This document shows, one piece after another, positions 21,534 to 34,459 of a DNA stretch of 64,000 bases (positions are counted from its first letter, which is position 1; each line of letters opens with the position of its first letter). Origin of the DNA: Argentina anserina (taxonomy: Eukaryota; Streptophyta; Magnoliopsida; Rosales; Rosaceae); assembly GCF_933775445.1 (NCBI RefSeq), contig NC_065878.1, positions 18,612,395 to 18,676,394 of the forward strand. Reading direction: 5' to 3'. Made by a program: the position numbers and the translations under genes. The notes below the pieces were generated by a model. The model was given only the letters and a program-made list of their open reading frames with translations. It was not told the DNA's origin and did not search any database.

Positions 21534-23190
21534 GAACCAAAACTCTGTTCAGATTGAAACATGTAGACATGTAATTCTAGCTAGCTCACATGGTCATTAG
21601 TTTTCTTACCCATTTCAGAACAATCTCGTCCTAACCCAAACAAAAAATCAATAAGTTTACATTTCTAACTTAATGCCCTGAAAATCTACGAAGGACTACA
21701 AGAACATAGATATATCTACGGATCTACACCGATTTGTTAAAAGCATTAATGCAATACCCCAATAGATCATTTAAATCAGTTAAATGGAATCAGGTATCAC
21801 TTGGGAAGGTCAAAATAATTTTACAGGGTGTGGTAGTAAAAGATATGCCGATAGCCGAAACAAGGGTTTAGTTCCATTAAAAGTGGGCCTAGGTGAATTT
21901 GAGCCCACTTCATAATTAAGCCTCAATTGTGGCTAGCGTTGGACCTCCCTCTGTCAAGTGGCGCAATGAATACACAACTTTACGTAGCTCTTTACCGTCG
22001 TATCGTACAGCCTTGAATGGAAAGTTATGTACAAGTTTGCTTATTTCAATTAAAAAAAATTGCTTATACGACACAAATACATACTAACTCGTTACTCGTA
22101 GATTCAAATACGGGACGGACTGAAAAAGAGTTATGGAGTCCAGATTATATTGAAAAATCAGAATGGAACACCAAACTTCAATGGAAGTCTCTGCAAAATA
22201 TAGGAGTTTCCAACTGTTTAAAACATAGCAATATTAATAACTATGTGCTTCCATAAAGGTGAATTAGAAGAATGATCAATCTTTTTCACCTTAATTTCCA
22301 TGTTTTGTAACACAAACTAATAAAAGAAATATCAAACTTGCTATTAGAGTATATATGAACATCATAGCAATCTGAATTGTTCTACAATGACAACATTCAA
22401 AGTAAATTCCAATAATATATGATATTCGTTAATACTCAATACAAGTTACACTAACACGAAAATCAAAGATAAAATTTATTAATCTCTCATCACATGATTT
22501 TTCATGCGACCTAACGCGACATCAAATACGTTATAGTACATAAATAATAATTTAGTTACTCTCTACACAGTCAAGTCATTAATAATGAATCCGTACTTGA
22601 CCATTGCTAGAGAAATCAATCTTACATTTCTGGACAATAGACAATCCAGCAAATCCCAAATACACCCATAGTCTGTTGGACTCATTGAGGCTGGTCAAAA
22701 GAAAAGGACAGTAAATAGAAGAAAGAGGGAGGCAGTAAGAAGTTCTCCATGTCCAGAACCTCCATTGTCCATATATAAATTTATTCATTATACATATCGA
22801 TCGGGCTTTTGCTACATTGCAACTCCTCTGGTTTTCTCCAAGACTTTCTTCACGTATTTTTCTTCAACTCTGTTCTCACTGCATGCTTTGAAATCCTACC
22901 CAAATCACCACCTATCGTATATACACACATATATTGATGCATATAATACCACAAATGTTTACAACAAAGTTACATACTTGCATATCTTTAATCCCTTTTA
23001 AGCCAAACCTTATTGTTCTATATATAAAACTCTGTGCATGTTCATCATCATCTGTCTTTTGCTTTCTGCAGATTTGGGGTTTGTGATTGATGGGTTCCCA
23101 GTGAATTTGTGTTGGGAATCTTTGTATTCCTGGTGGGTCTTTGTAGCTGAGGCTTGACTTGGCCGAGTTTGCTTCCTTTTGAGGTTTGGA
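21534..23190. other. intergenic and upstream region of the ALP1-like gene
   Basis: No supported gene is seen. The stretch is AT-rich, with short ORFs of no recognisable family. The sequence after 23000 becomes leader-like before the ATG at 23191. Confidence 0.4.
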
Positions 23191-26100
23191 ATGGGGCCCA
23201 TTAGAGGAATGAAGAGGAGGAGGAAGACAGAGCCGAAGAAGCTTGATCAGAATGTGCTTGCTGCTGCTCAACTGAGCCCTCAGCCTCAGCCACTGGATTG
23301 GTGGGACGAGTTTCGACAACAAATTACTGGTAAGAAATATTTATCTTCTGGTTTGTGTTTAGCGTCTGAGTTTTACTTCCCTGTTATGGCTTAATCTGTG
23401 TTATTCGGTTATCAGCTGACACTTTGGTATATGCATTGGTTGTGGCTCTGAGACGAGATATCTATGTAGATTTTATCCGCAATCAAATATATATTTAGAT
23501 GTTTATGAGAGTGTTGGATACAATTTTAAGACTTGGGTCTAATGCAGCTTTCAAGAATTGAAATTTACTTGCTGATGTTTGTTGTCAGTAACTACTTGTG
23601 AAAAATGGATTGTAGGAATATGTTTTTACAATCTTGAAGTTCTTAACTTTATCTTGAGTAGTGCTATCTAGCTTTTGTTTCCTGGACCATTTGATACTGC
23701 TCAGAATTTCTTAATGTAGATTATATGAGGCTGTGCTTCTGGTTTTTATTTTGTCAGGTGAAATGTAACGACACTGGCAAATCCTGTTTTCATGTATCAG
23801 ATTGATATTTATATGTCTACGGACGAACTACTGAGCTTTCTTAACTGGCTATTGATCTATCATTCTAAAAGTCGGATTTCTTTTCTTCATTAGGAGATTT
23901 ATAATATATATCTTTCTTTGTTACAGTGTTCATGGAAGAACAAATAGTCTGCTCTCAGTTATTAGTTACTTTATAGGCTTTTAACTCAAATGATGAATGC
24001 TCTTATTGATAAAGGATTGAGGTACACATTCACTTAATGGTTTATGCATTCTTCTTCACTTTTTCTTGCATACTTTCTCGAAAAATTGCTTGATCATACC
24101 TGGTCTCTGGGTGCTTTTTGTAGTTTGTACATTGTTATTATTGTAATTGCAACAGATTAATGTTAGAATCAGGGACTAGTAACTGAAAGAGTAGGCGTTG
24201 AAGATATCATTCCAAGTTTTGAGAGATTATATTAGCATATTACTAGTATATTTATCATTTATATGGCCATCATTATTCCAGACTTGCAGCATAATGACAG
24301 AACATGGAACTTATCAATCAGGCACTAATTTTTTTTTTTTGGTTTGAGTCAGTTGTAAAGATTAGAAACTTCATTTTTCGGGTTAAACAGTATCTACTCA
24401 GATTCTGTTGATCCAAATCACAAAATGTCTATTGTTTTTATGATCCTTGATGGCATACCTGCTATTGACTTAAGGGCTGCAAGAACCCTGCTACTTGGCA
24501 TCTCCTTTTTCTTCTAATTGATTTCTAGCACTCCTGGACAGTGTCTTAGTTGCTTTCTTCCAGTTAGGTTTAAGACATAGGCTCAAGCTGCTTAACCAAC
24601 CACTTATTTAGATGCTTTCAACTCCCAAAATGGGTACTATGTACTGACCTTTTTTTCTAGATTGTGAGGAGTGCAGATGTTTTTCTTTGCAATCAGGCTT
24701 TGTTTGGTTAATTAATTGTTGTTTTTGACCTTTTGCCCTTGCTTCTATAATTTTATTGGGGCTGTGATGTTCTTTCAAAAATTAGATTTAGATGTTACTG
24801 GGCATATAGAAGTTGATCTCGTATGAGACATAAACATAGCATACATCTTAGTTTCATCTTGTTACTAACTCAATCTCATTGTGGAAAACGTTTTCAAAGA
24901 TGATCATTAGTGAAAAAACTTTTACTCATTGAACTTCTCTATAATTTCCACATTAGCTTCTCTATTGTCACTTTTGCCTGATCAGGGGGTAGGACCAAGT
25001 CTAAGTACTAAATACTGAGCTCACACAAACTCATCTTCTTTCTAACCATATGTGAGAAAAAGTATTCAAAATGAGTATCAATTTCCTTATTCGGAATTTC
25101 GGATTAGAATAATGATTGTAAGCACAACATCTAGTAAAGGATATCTGTACTAGTCAAGGAAATGATTGGTTTTTACTTTTTAGTAATGTAGCAATCATAA
25201 TTTTCATAATTCTTTCTATGACAGATGACTTTTGTTGGATGAGAATGAAACAGTTCTTGTTACATATGGTTTTGGTTTTAATAAAACCATAGATGCAATT
25301 ATGACTTAAATGGCAAGAAGATGAACTAGTTCATCTTAGGTTTTTGTTTCTGTTCTGATTACAGTATACGCTTTTATAAATAGAATGTTCTTTTTGAGTT
25401 TTATGAATTTAATTAAACTGTCCTAATTACTACAGCTAATTTGAAGGTTCTACTATGAATGTTGATTAATTCATAGAAAAGTTCCTGAAACACAACTTGA
25501 CAAATGTATTATATTTTGTGCTTTCCAGGGCCTCTATCGGAATCAGTATCCAGTGATGCAATGAAATTTGAATCTGTCTTCAAAATCTCGAGAAGGACAT
25601 TCAACTACATTTGTTCACTTGTAAAGGAACATATGGGGAATAGGAACTTCAGTACCAAAAATGGCAAGCGTTTGTCTCTGCCGGACCAAGTTGCTGTTGC
25701 TCTTCGGAGGCTTAGCTCTGGTGAATCACTAACGCACGTTGGTGACTCCTTTGGGATGACCCAAACTACTGTTGCTCAGGTAACCTGGCGATTTGTGGAA
25801 GTCATGGAAGAGAGAGGGCTCCACCATCTTTGTTGGCCTAAAGAGCAAGGTGAAATGGAAGAGATAAAGTCCAAGTTTGAAAGAATTCGTGGCCTTCCGA
25901 ATTGCTGTGGTGCAATTGACATCACTCACATCATGATGACTCTGCCTGCAGCTGACTCGTCACATATCTGGCTCAATGATGAGAAAAATTGCAGCATGAC
26001 CTTGCAGGCAGTTGTAGACCCTGGAATGAGATTCCGTAACATAGTTACTGGATGGCCAGGAAGTCTGAGTGATGACATTGTCCTCCGAAGCTCAGGTTTC

Positions 26101-26568
26101 TTCAAACTTTGTGAAGAAGGAATTTGTTTAAATGGGCAGAAAATGGTGCTGACTGAAGGAACAGAAGTAAGAGAATACATAGTAGGAGATTCTGGTTTTC
26201 CACTTTTGGAATGGCTTATGACTCCATACCAGGGAATAAAACTCTCAGATGATAAGTCTGAGTTTAACAAGAGACTTTGTGCAACCCAAATGGTGGCAAG
26301 GAGAGCATTTGTGAGGCTGAAACAGATGTGGAAACTAATTCAAGGAGCACTGTGGTTGCCTGATAAGAATAAGCTGCCACGAATTGTTCTCGTCTGCTGC
26401 ATTCTGCATAACATAGTCATTGATATGGAGGATCAGATGCAGGATGAAATGCCTTTATCGAATCACCATGATTCCAATTACAACCACCAGAGTTGTGAAT
26501 TTGCTGACAAGGCTGGCTCTCTTCTGAGAGATAAACTTTCTCTATACTTTTCTGGACAATTGCCATGA
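23191..26568 (+). CDS. ALP1: ALP1-like protein (domesticated PIF/Harbinger transposase)
   Basis: Exon 1 (23191-23329) encodes MGPIRGMKRRRKTEPKKLDQ through WWDEFRQQITG. A 2.2-kb GT..AG intron leads to exon 2 (25529-26568), giving 392 residues in frame. The start motif with its basic run and DWW box, and the DDE_Tnp_4 core (FKISRRTFNYICSLVKEHM, NCCGAIDITHIMM, RFRNIVTGWPGSLSDD, IVGDSGFPLLEWLMTPYQG, LVCCILHNIVID), match ANTAGONIST OF LIKE HETEROCHROMATIN PROTEIN 1. D177 and D267 of the catalytic triad remain. The third position, normally Glu before R-A-F, appears to be Arg304, so cleavage activity is probably lost. Arabidopsis ALP1 associates with Polycomb PRC2 and counteracts silencing; a nuclear chromatin role is inferred here. 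Confidence 0.9.
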
Positions 26569-27020
26569 CAAGAGTCTTATTTCTTTTGCCAGATGAATCA
26601 CTGGATTATATATGTTAATGGACTATTGAGTCCTTGCTAATTGAGCTTAGGATAAGAGTAATTCTGAAAATAAATTTTGATTCCAAATAATTATATCTCT
26701 ATTACATTTGTTTTGCATAAATTCTATCTCTTCTGTGAATACAATTTACTGGCATATATGGTCAGAACCCAGAAGTAGCTTCCGGACAAATTCAGGAGAG
26801 GATAACCCCACCACTATGTGTTACCATGGATCAACTTATTTTCTCTTCAGTCTTAACGGTGGAAATGCAGATCCTCATAAAGGGAACATCACTTCCAGTG
26901 TTCCACAGCAGCAAGTGAAATCATTTTCTGGTCTTAAAATATGTAGGAATTTAAGACTCATTAGAAAATGCAAGAATAAGCTCAGAGTAACGCAATCTGG
27001 CACTGCAGCACATAATTAAA
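24850..27020 (+). repeat. source block of a partial locus duplication
   Basis: Two parts of this block, the end of the ALP1 intron (about 24850-25320) and the 3' end of the gene with its 3' flank (about 26520-27020), reappear in the same order and orientation at 28455-28910 and 28940-29310. Shared words include CTTGTTACTAACTCAAT, TTTTGTTGG(A/C)TGAGAATGAAA and TTTACTGGCA. Confidence 0.75.
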
Positions 27021-27549
27021 GCAAATGACATCCAACTGATCATAAATAATCGCTATGGAAGGTAATACCTGCTATTAATTTCATATGATCTTATACTGAA
27101 CCTTCTGTTCGTACAGTTGGTCATTTCTCAGCAAATAAGAAGTAAAAGACAATAAACGGCAATTTATATTTTATAGTGAAAGTACACACCAAATGATCAA
27201 CACATTTACCACAACCCATTGCAGCCATCGCATTGCTCACAAATAAGGTTACGATACGTTTATTGCATATTATTATAAAGTCATAAATGTACATGAATAC
27301 ATATGTATATGTATAACACTGCCAACTCGACCACAATGTCTATACATATAAACACTGTCACACCACACAAGATCAAGAGCAACCGCCATTAATTTCATGT
27401 ATACATGGAGTCGCATTATTCATTATTTAGTTTCCCGCTCTCTATGGTGGCGCATTCTTCATTATTTTAGTATCGCTATTTATTATTGAAGAACACATAT
27501 GAGCATTCAACTGATCATCCCAATCAGTTGATAATACCCATATATGATT
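27021..27549. other. intergenic, nothing recognised
   Basis: No gene or element end is seen. A 71-residue minus ORF at 27121-27336 has no family features. Confidence 0.35.
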
Positions 27550-28052
27550 ATCAATAATATTTAGAAAGCCCTGAATGGATCTTACAGTTGGCTTGCCAAA
27601 AGGTTCTTGAGACCTTCGGAAATAGCAACTTCCAGTAGCATTGTAAAATTCTCCAGTACCTGCTATTGGTACCTACCTAGCCTCAGCGCTGGCATGGCTT
27701 TTTGGTTCCATAGTCCTACCAGCGTAAATCTGCCTTTGTAGCGATAACCCGAGTCAGCTCTCACATTCCCAACACTTAATAAACCATAAATTACATTTCG
27801 TAATTCTGTTACCAGTCGGATGCCTCGTAATGTGGCTTTTACTGTAGACTAATTCGGGTCTGGGCGTGCTTATAATTTACCAGAGTTGCATAAAACTATT
27901 TCGGTGGTATTCACAACCAGGATGAATCCTTTGAGGTGTGTAGTCTTTTGTTTTCCATGGCCAGAACATGCAGCTTCAGTTGAAAATGCAAACATGGACA
28001 AAAGCAACAACAAAAGATATGTTGTGAGCTTTGGTGTCAAGCTAAAAGCCAT
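27550..28052 (-). pseudogene. second copy of the small secreted (dirigent-like) gene, broken
   Basis: On the minus strand the ATG at 28052 opens MAFSLTPKLTTYLLLLLLSM and continues to FAFSTEAACS, clearly related to the start at 14842 (same MAF-L-PK and FAFSTEA). After about 60 codons that frame stops at 27870. Further on, another frame reads DSGYRYKGRFTLVG (about 27750) and, after a further shift, IAGTGEFYNATGSCYF (about 27620-27670). These parallel DSGKRYTGEFTLLG and ASGTGDFYNAT of the plus-strand copy. The copy is a decayed gene with at least one frameshift. The family could be dirigent, judged from the GTG(D/E)F block; I am not sure. Confidence 0.55.
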
Positions 28053-28454
28053 TTGACAAACCAACCGGTATAGACGACAGATTGATATCAATATGAGTTT
28101 TGTAATGTGGTACTTCGATAGGGTCTTGCATGGTTCCTATTTATAACCACATTAGCATAGAGCGGAAGATGATGGACTAAACAAAGTAGTTTAAGCATCA
28201 CATCATAGACCACGACTCCCTAAATAAAAACAGTGTAAAATGCATGCAAAGAGCAATACAAGCAAGAGGTTTTCACTTTTCAGTATTGAGGAGTTTCTAG
28301 TTTAGGCGTTTTACATTTTTGTTGGAACAAACCTATATTTGTCGAGTGTTTCTGTCGAGCTTAATTGCCTTTTTTCATATCCATAACTTTCACTCCTTGT
28401 CTAATTAACCAGTCTTGCAAAACTTGGTATATCAAAATTAAATTCATAAATTCA

Positions 28455-29310
28455 ACGTAAATATCATCTTGTTACTAACTCAATTTCGTTGGGATCACTT
28501 TTAATTTGCAAAGGATGATGATCTTTAATGAGTGAAAAAACTTGAACTTATTGCACTTCTCTGTACTTTCCACATCTCTGGGCAGAGATCAATAGTGCAT
28601 TAGTGCTGAGTAACAAGTACTGCGCGCGAACTATCAAATTTGAGAGTGAGTATATTTAACCATATGTGAGGAAGTTATCTAAAATTAGCATCGATCAGTT
28701 GGATTAAATTTATGATTACAAACATATCTTCTTTTAGGAATTCAGTACCATTCAAGGAAGGATTGGCTTTTATTAGGTAGCATTATAGCAATCAAACTTT
28801 TCGTAAAACTTGCTTCGACAAATGACGTACTTTTGTTGGCTGAGAATGAAAAAGCTTCTGTCATATGGTTTTAGTTTGATGAAATCATAGACATTTCTTT
28901 CGACTTAAATGGCGATTAGTGAAGTGTTGAACCATACTAAGAGATAAACTCTCTCCAGGACAATTACTTACCATGACTACCCAGATGAATCGTTGGATAG
29001 CTAGGAGAAGAATAATACTGGAACATAGATTTGGATTCCAAATAGTTTCCATCTCATTTCGAAATTCCTGTCTCTTCTGTAACCGAATTTACTGGCACGT
29101 ATGGTCAGAATTAGGGAAGATGTCTCCAGAAGTAGCTTCTCCACTTACAGTGACCAGGGATCAACTTGCCCTCTCTTTGGTCTTTTAGCTCTTAACCACA
29201 GAAACGAAATGAAGGGGGCATCACTTTCACAGCAGCAAGTGATTTCATTTCTTGTCTTACAGAATGCACGAATAAGCTCAAGAGTATTGCGATCTGCCAC
29301 TGCCGCACAT
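28455..29310 (+). repeat. partial duplicate of the ALP1-like locus, main exon missing
   Basis: Positions 28455-28910 match the 3' part of the ALP1 intron (about 24850-25320). Next, at about 28940, comes AGAGATAAACT(C/T)TCTC followed by GGACAATT, the equivalent of the last codons of ALP1 exon 2 and its 3' flank. The match then continues to about 29310 (equivalent of 27020). About 1.2 kb, including nearly all of exon 2, is absent. It is non-coding debris of the gene, in direct orientation. Confidence 0.75.
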
Positions 29311-29619
29311 ACATCACTATTCTTACGTGTGGTGATGGTAACACAAGTGCACACATACACCAGACCCAAATAATAACGTGTAAGTTGGCAAAAATATTGA
29401 AAGATGCATCGCCTAAGACCTAACAAGAATGAAAATGCTATTGGGGAAATCGACCATAAGTTTGTATTTCACACCGAATGAGGTACCAATTATCCACATA
29501 TCATGTCACCAACCGAATACAATAGTAAAGACAAATTCATCTCCATAAGCTATAAACATGTCACATAGAGACCAGATAGTATAAAGGAGCCTCCCAATTG
29601 AATTACCAATGCTTGAGCT
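29311..29619. other. 3' flank of ADF gene
   Basis: No separate gene is seen. The part close to 29620 is probably the ADF 3' UTR on the minus strand. Confidence 0.4.
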
Positions 29620-30773
29620 TTAATTAGCGCGGCTTCTAATCACATCAAGCCCCATCTCCGTCGGATCAGTAGCTTGCAACTCAACCTGTATGCCATCCAA
29701 CTCTCTCTTGAACCTGTCCTTCGAACTGGCGTATATCATCTTGCTTCTCACCCTTGATATGTCAGGGGACCTTCATATGTAATTATGTAAGCAATAAATG
29801 AATCACAATCAGAGACAATGTGATGATACAATAAGAGAAATGAATGCATGTTATGACTCAGAAACTATAAGCAGCAGTTATTACCAAGCAATGAAAATAA
29901 TGCGGCTCTTCTGGCAGTTCTCTTCAGTCACATAATCAAAGTCATAGACAGCATATCGGCATTCATCAGCAGGTAGGCAGGCAGAGAAATCCTCATAACT
30001 CTGACTTGGTTCACCAACCTTTTCAACCACAACCTGCTTTTGCTTCTCCTCAATCTTGTAAACAATGAAGCGGTAAGTCCGTTTTGCCTTCAAATCTAGA
30101 AACTTCAACTTACAGTCATCATGCACAGCCATCCCAGATGCTGCGTTTGCCTAGAGAAAACCCAACAGATATCAAAATGCATCAAATGTCTCCCAAGCAT
30201 CAATAAAAAGACATCTACATGCATAACAGACTAGCAAGACCAAAGATTTACACATCAAGGTAACAAATCTAAAAATAGGCAAGTAACTTTTTTTTTTCAA
30301 TTTCTCTATCCTCAGCCACATCAAGAACTAATATTTGAACCGAAAACAAAAATCCAAGGTTGGCATTGCACAATAAATCAATCTCCACTATCACAATTTC
30401 AACATTTACAAAAACTATAAATTGACTTGTGCAAACACCAGAGACTAAAAATGCACACACTTTTCACGACTACAAAACCTGAAATGCATACAAAGACGCA
30501 AATGCGTGATCAGAGCACAAAATACTTCCGAAGAACACAAAAAATTACAGAGCTTTATATCAACTGAACACAGTCGTCATCAAAATCAATCAGAGATCAA
30601 GTAATCAGAAGCATCAAGATGAAATAATCGAAGCCACAAATTGAACCATAAACACGAAATTTCCACTAACTTCACTGATTCTAGAATCGGAGTGATCAAT
30701 CGCCAGAAAGAATTGGAAATAAGAGCGTGAAATTGAAGGGAGAGCGAAGCAGAGTGGAGGAAGGGCTCACCAT
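29620..30773 (-). CDS. ADF: actin-depolymerizing factor (ADF/cofilin)
   Basis: Minus-strand exons 30773-30771 (only the ATG), 30150-29885 and 29770-29620 join in frame to 139 residues, the usual plant ADF length. The isolated ATG exon is a known signature of plant ADF genes. The product begins [15 protein letters not shown], with Ser6 as the regulatory phosphorylation site, and contains [41 protein letters not shown] and the actin-binding long helix [23 protein letters not shown] severs and depolymerises actin filaments in cytoplasm and nucleus. The sequence resembles the broadly expressed subclass I. Intron 1 is 620 bp, and first introns in this group often carry expression signals. The region upstream is GA-rich. 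Confidence 0.95.
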
Positions 30774-31705
30774 TGAAACTGTTGCAGAAAGTTTAGGGTT
30801 TTCAGAGAGAGAGAAGGAGAGAGTTAGATTTGAGGCAAACGGTGGGAGAGAGATGACTGTGAGTTTGCTGTTAATATTACCGTCACGGCAGCGAAGAGTC
30901 AATGCTTATCCAACCAGGAGGTAACACGTGAGCGGTGATGTTGATTTGCGTGCCACCTTGGGCGGTTAGGGAGGCATGTGGTTTACGTAAAAGGGGGGGG
31001 GGTGATTTCAAAACGACGTCGTCTGTCTGTGACAGGCTAAACCCCAAGTTTAATTTTGAAATTCTTGTAGCACTACTCTGAAAAATGTACATTTGGTTTC
31101 ACGCGTTGGGTAAATCTCAGTTGTCGATGTTACTGCTTGCAACTCTATTACTCATTCGAGCATAGCTGTTTTGTGTTCATGACATTCGTACTAGTCTGGC
31201 ACAACAGTCTACTATTTTCTTAAGACACTTTCAGAGGGAGGTTAATTTCATTGTAGACTCTTTGGTAAATTACGGACATCAAGTTAGGATCGATTTCGTG
31301 CCCCTAATGCTCATAATGTTCTTGTCTTTAACTTCTTATTTTTTCTTCTGGATATAATCGTGGTTTTTGTTTGTTTTCTCTTCATCTAGAAAAAAAAAAC
31401 TAATTCATTTCGCCATTCAACTAAAACTGCATAATTTGATGTTTTACTACACTGTTGCAATGTACTATACTACTATATACAGTATATTGAACTATTCCAG
31501 TTTTGTATCCTATAAGTATAGACAATGCTGAAACCAACTTTGTTATGTTGAGCAATTGAAGTGACAAAGTGGGGACACAAAGACCTCCATGTGGTTTTGG
31601 ATTTGATTCATTAATAATGCCTCAATCAGATCAATAATGTCACCTTCGAATGGAATGAATTAAAAACACTTGATTGATAATGTAGATTCTAAGCTTATAG
31701 CTAGA
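30774..31705. other. ADF upstream region and intergenic space
   Basis: Minus-strand ADF leader and promoter sequence lie from 30774 onward. A run of about ten G residues occurs at 30993-31002. No gene is seen up to the 3' end of the bHLH gene at 31706. Confidence 0.4.
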
Positions 31706-34459
31706 CTAGAAATGGTTAGCTATGGCAAGATTTCTAGATGTAGAAAGATGATCCTGATCAAAACCCTCTTCCATGGTCACTTTCTGAGTCATCGAAATCG
31801 GAACCAAACAAAGGCCTTTGCTTCTGAGGTCAAGCTCTTGGCTACTACTCCCAGACTCCTGTTCACAATTCTCAAATTTGTAAGTAATTGAAAACATCAA
31901 GTATTAAAACCCATATATGATTTATGTCCTCGAACATAAGTGATTGCTTACTTGTGAGTGATTTCCTGCGGCAATGTATGAACTACTAAAGATTCGATGC
32001 AGATTCTGGTAAGAGAAATCGAGAAGAGAAAAACAAAGAAGCATTTGTCACAAAACCATGATCTAGATATTACAAGTTCATATCAATGGTTTGCTACTGT
32101 CTAACCGTACCTGAATTTGTTGTTGAAGAAGCACAATGTAAACCGAAGCCTCGTGGAGAACTGAGGCAGTGTCAGTCTGCAACAAGTTTAAATTAATCAT
32201 AATCATATCTTTCAGAAATACAAAGTTTCATTTCCTACATCTACTGGGAATTAAGATATGATCGTGTTCTGCATGCAGACCGCTGACCTTTCCATAGGGG
32301 GAAACCAATTTTTGAAGAGCAGTAATTTTGTCACTAAGCTTTTGGCTTCTCCTGACAGGAACTCGCAAAATCTGCCGAAAGCACCAGAAGCTTAATTAAT
32401 ACCAGCAGATATGAATAACAAGTTCTCTGCTAATTACAAAAAAATGATAAAAACACACCTTTGTTTCTTATCAAAAAGAAAAAGTTTGATTATTCGTTTT
32501 AATATTTGATAATAAAATGATTATTCGTTAACATACACTATTGTCTTGTAGTTCCATAGATGTTTCTTGGTATTGATTATGCCATTGTTGTTGGGAACTT
32601 GTCACCTTGCTTCTCTTGTTTTTGTTCCATTCATTTGAAATTGTTCCTTCACCAATTGAACCACCAAGGTTATTTCTGGGCAGCATGCCATTGACCTCAA
32701 TTATTGGACGCTTCCTTCCTATTTGTAGGGCCTGAAAATCCTGCGAGAGAGAGAAACCAGAATAAAGATAGAACATGAAGCTGAAGCAAGAATTGGCTAA
32801 TTGGATACCAAATTCGAAACATTATCTGGACAAAGATCTTATAAACTTTGTGCCAAGATCGTTGATCTCATGAAATAGCGAGGTTGTAAGAAAGCATTTG
32901 CATATATATATATATTTTAGCTTATCACATCAATTATTTTAAAGCATCGTTGATCTAAGAAGTTGCTCTAACCAGTAAGGACAATTAACTTACCTTTTTT
33001 AGAGACTCAAAAATTAATTAATTAGAACATATAAATTAAATAGTCTAATCTTTTAGATAGAACAACATTTTACCAATCATGCATGCTTTGTAAAAGCTTC
33101 GTCTCACATATTTATCTTATGGAAGAGATTATTTCCATCAATTTACAAGTGTTGGCGCGCAGTTAAATTCACACTTGAATATTAACAGTTTATAGTCGTT
33201 CATACGTGTCGCTCCAATTTAAACTGATTAGATATATAGTAAATTAAAAAAAATGCTACTTGTTTTATGGGATTATCTATGGTAAAGGGATGTATACCAT
33301 ACAACCATTTACAACCAATTGAACAAAATTTCTACATTGACAACAATTTCATTGAACTAAATTACGACATGCATTGACAATAAAATTATCACATTGATTT
33401 TACAAATTTACATATAATTCAACAAAATTACCATCATTACAACAATTTGTTTAAAAAACTTGTAAAATGTTGTAAGTGAAGTAATTACCTATAGTAGAGC
33501 TACAATTACTTAAATAATTATTAATTTTACCACAATAACGACAAATTCATAGTCATATTTGTAAATACATGTACCATATACTAAGTGGTACCTAAGAAAA
33601 TTCCCTTGTTTTATAGTTTATATAGATAGCTAGCTTACAAAAAAAGGAATTAGATCAACATACTGCTTCAAATTGGGTAGCTGGATTAATACTCTTGTCA
33701 AACAATAATGGCTGCTGAAAATTGCCATGATCATATCCGAATTCTCCATTTGAATAACTTGCTGTTACTGCTGTATATACCAAACAAGATGAACAAAAAA
33801 TTTATCAGCTATATATAACTTCACTATATTACAAATGGTAGGTGACATAAAATAAGAAACACTATTGGTAAAAAATTAGACAAACATAAAAAAAGTTGTT
33901 GTTGCAAAGATAAGCAGATCAAATGGAAAGAGAAATGTACCAAACCTGTTTGATAGGTAAAGATTGCTGACTGATCAAGAGGAATATCAGCAAAGTCTCC
34001 AGAAATTCTGTTATGGTTGTCACTTTCTATTGCTTTGGACCCCATGAAAAAGCCACTGCCATAATGCAAGCCATATCCCAATTATCATTTTTCGCTTGAA
34101 TTAAAACATCATTGTAATATATGAGAGGTCATAATTATTGGGACCCCAAATAATTGATACTGATACTGAAACTCTGAATCATAAGTTCAGTGCTTCAGAC
34201 CTTCACGAATCCACTTCAATTCCCAGGAGAAACAATGATGAAGGAATAAGACTACTTACATCTTTCTGTTCATGTTCATTTGAGTATCCCAATTCGCCAT
34301 TTGAAAATCTGTATTTCCTGAAAACTGATCAAGAAATTGATGCAACTATCAATCGCTTATAGAAAATAACACTTCTCATCTAGGAAGTAAGTACAATCAA
34401 GCTACATAAAGATGATTACCAAAGTTGTAATGATGGGAAGGAAGAAGAGCGTTTCTCAT
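31706..34459 (-). CDS. atypical bHLH transcription factor
   Basis: Nine minus-strand exons join in frame (34459-34420, 34317-34260, 34055-33946, 33770-33664, 32740-32537, 32371-32288, 32176-32111, 32005-31952, 31858-31706), giving 291 residues. The first two exons are the least certain. The HLH is split over two exons: LSDKITALQKLVSPYGK (residues about 183-201) and TDTASVLHEASVYIVLLQQQ (202-221). It is followed by SSSY and the C-terminal ELDLRSKGLCLVPIS, typical of the plant group around bHLH110, bHLH112, bHLH123 and bHLH114. The region before the helix (RVPVRRSQK) lacks the His-Glu-Arg E-box contacts, so DNA binding may be altered or indirect. It acts in the nucleus as a dimer by family inference. 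Confidence 0.78.

Noticed and set aside
30771..30773. ADF seeming to lack a start codon in exon 2
   Set aside because: The start is in a separate exon made only of ATG, followed by a GTGAGC donor, the normal structure for plant ADF genes.
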